A DNA stretch of 64,000 bases from Planctomycetaceae bacterium (GTDB lineage Bacteria; Planctomycetota; Planctomycetia; Pirellulales; Thermoguttaceae), in the NCBI GenBank assembly GCA_021372005.1, contig JAJFVC010000060.1, positions 1 to 64,000 of the forward strand, written 5' to 3'. The stretch's first letter is position 1; every line of letters begins with the position of its first letter. Of this stretch, positions 63,413-64,000 are shown piece by piece. The translations under genes were made by a program, and so were the position numbers. The notes below the pieces were generated by a model. The model saw only the letters and a list, made by a program, of their open reading frames with translations, did not search any database and was not told the DNA's origin.

Positions 63413-63485
63413 AAGGGTGAGGGCGGAAGCGAAGAAGAACTCCACCCCCTTCCCGGCCGACCCGCTCTCCGCTTTACTACCGAAG

Positions 63486-64000
63486 ATGAACTATCGCGGG
63501 CTGCGAACGACGATTTGGGGACTTGGTCATTTTGGCGGCGGGCTGGCGGCGGCTCGATGGCTCGCTCACGAGGGCGCTCAAGTCACCGTGACCGATCAGG
63601 CCGGGCCCGATGTGCTGGCCGATTCGCTTGCACAATTGGCCGACGTGCCGATCGCGGCCTATCACTTGGGCGGCCATCGCGCGGAAGATTTTTTAGAGGC
63701 GGACCTGATCGTCGTCAACCCGGCGGTGCATCCGACCAGCCCATGGTTGCACCAGGCGCGATCGGGCCGCGCTCGATTCGTCACGGAGTTGGAACTGTTC
63801 ATCGAAAACTGCCGCGCCCCGATCGTCGGCGTCACCGGCAGCAACGGCAAATCCACCACGGCGGCCATGACGGCGTCGATTCTCGAATCGGCGGGCCGTC
63901 GCGTTTTTCTGGGCGGCAATCTCGGCGGCAGCCTGCTCGACCGATTGTCCACGATCGGCCCCGACGATTGGGTCGTGCTGGAAATCAGCAGCTTTCAGCT
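63486..64000 (+). CDS. murD: UDP-N-acetylmuramoylalanine-D-glutamate ligase, 3' end outside window
   Basis: Peptidoglycan precursor ligase adding D-Glu to UDP-MurNAc-Ala; only the first 171 residues are in the window. The N-terminal domain begins with TTIWGLGHFGGGLAAARWL, a Rossmann-like UDP-binding motif. The Mur ligase P-loop is VGVTGSNGKSTTAAM, and LEISSFQL at the window edge is the conserved MurD segment. The ATG at 63486 is the only close start, though no strong ribosome site is seen. Presence of MurD indicates a peptidoglycan cell wall, as now accepted for planctomycetes. Confidence 0.92.
   Translation, partial: MNYRGLRTTIWGLGHFGGGLAAARWLAHEGAQVTVTDQAGPDVLADSLAQLADVPIAAYHLGGHRAEDFLEADLIVVNPAVHPTSPWLHQARSGRARFVTELELFIENCRAPIVGVTGSNGKSTTAAMTASILESAGRRVFLGGNLGGSLLDRLSTIGPDDWVVLEISSFQ

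Overview
The window is GC-rich chromosomal DNA that most likely comes from a planctomycete of the Pirellulales type. The main reasons are a DUF1559 pseudopilin-like protein with an H-X9-DG motif, PEP-CTERM surface proteins, a cysteine-rich YTV-type secreted protein, two tandem signal peptidases I with long insertions, XylR-type regulation next to Gfo/Idh/MocA oxidoreductases, and an FHA-GAF-SpoIIE phosphatase. The assignment rests on gene content only. I found no rRNA, tRNA, CRISPR array, transposase or phage gene.

Layout. 1-9.1 kb: a secreted metallopeptidase (5' end probably outside the window), RtcB RNA ligase, a PEBP lipoprotein, a nucleotide-sugar epimerase, a YjbQ protein and a three-gene envelope glycosylation operon (GT39-like, GT87-like, GT4). 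9.2-20.3 kb: homospermidine synthase, PurC, a GH10-like protein without recognisable catalytic residues, an FHA-GAF-PP2C phosphatase divergent from NagA, an ornithine/lysine decarboxylase, a YqgE protein and a large unknown secreted protein. Decarboxylase plus homospermidine synthase would give homospermidine from ornithine. 20.5-24.6 kb: a thioredoxin-like secreted protein converges on the most interesting locus. There a strong promoter and a cobalamin riboswitch lead a DUF1559 protein and two PEP-CTERM proteins. The second has a DUF4465 domain, the type I associate with the B12-binding BtuH surface proteins of Bacteroidetes. 24.6-30.5 kb: a five-gene oxidoreductase operon divergent from a XylR-type regulator.

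30.5-46.1 kb: a membrane glycosyltransferase-like protein behind ftsH, small and membrane proteins, a transglutaminase-TPR protein, ribBA, two convergent cysteine-rich secreted proteins, an lptB-like ATPase translationally coupled to two lepB genes, a PilZ membrane protein and a metallophosphoesterase. 46.2-64 kb: a PAS-GAF response-regulator protein, fumarase, a PPi-type phosphofructokinase, a SIS/PIG-L/amidotransferase-like operon, tmk-holB, glnE, a GntR-controlled ABC exporter operon and the start of murD.

A 92-nt structured intergenic repeat occurs twice, at 9091-9182 (+) and 39389-39480 (-). In both places it supplies the stop codon of the gene before it.
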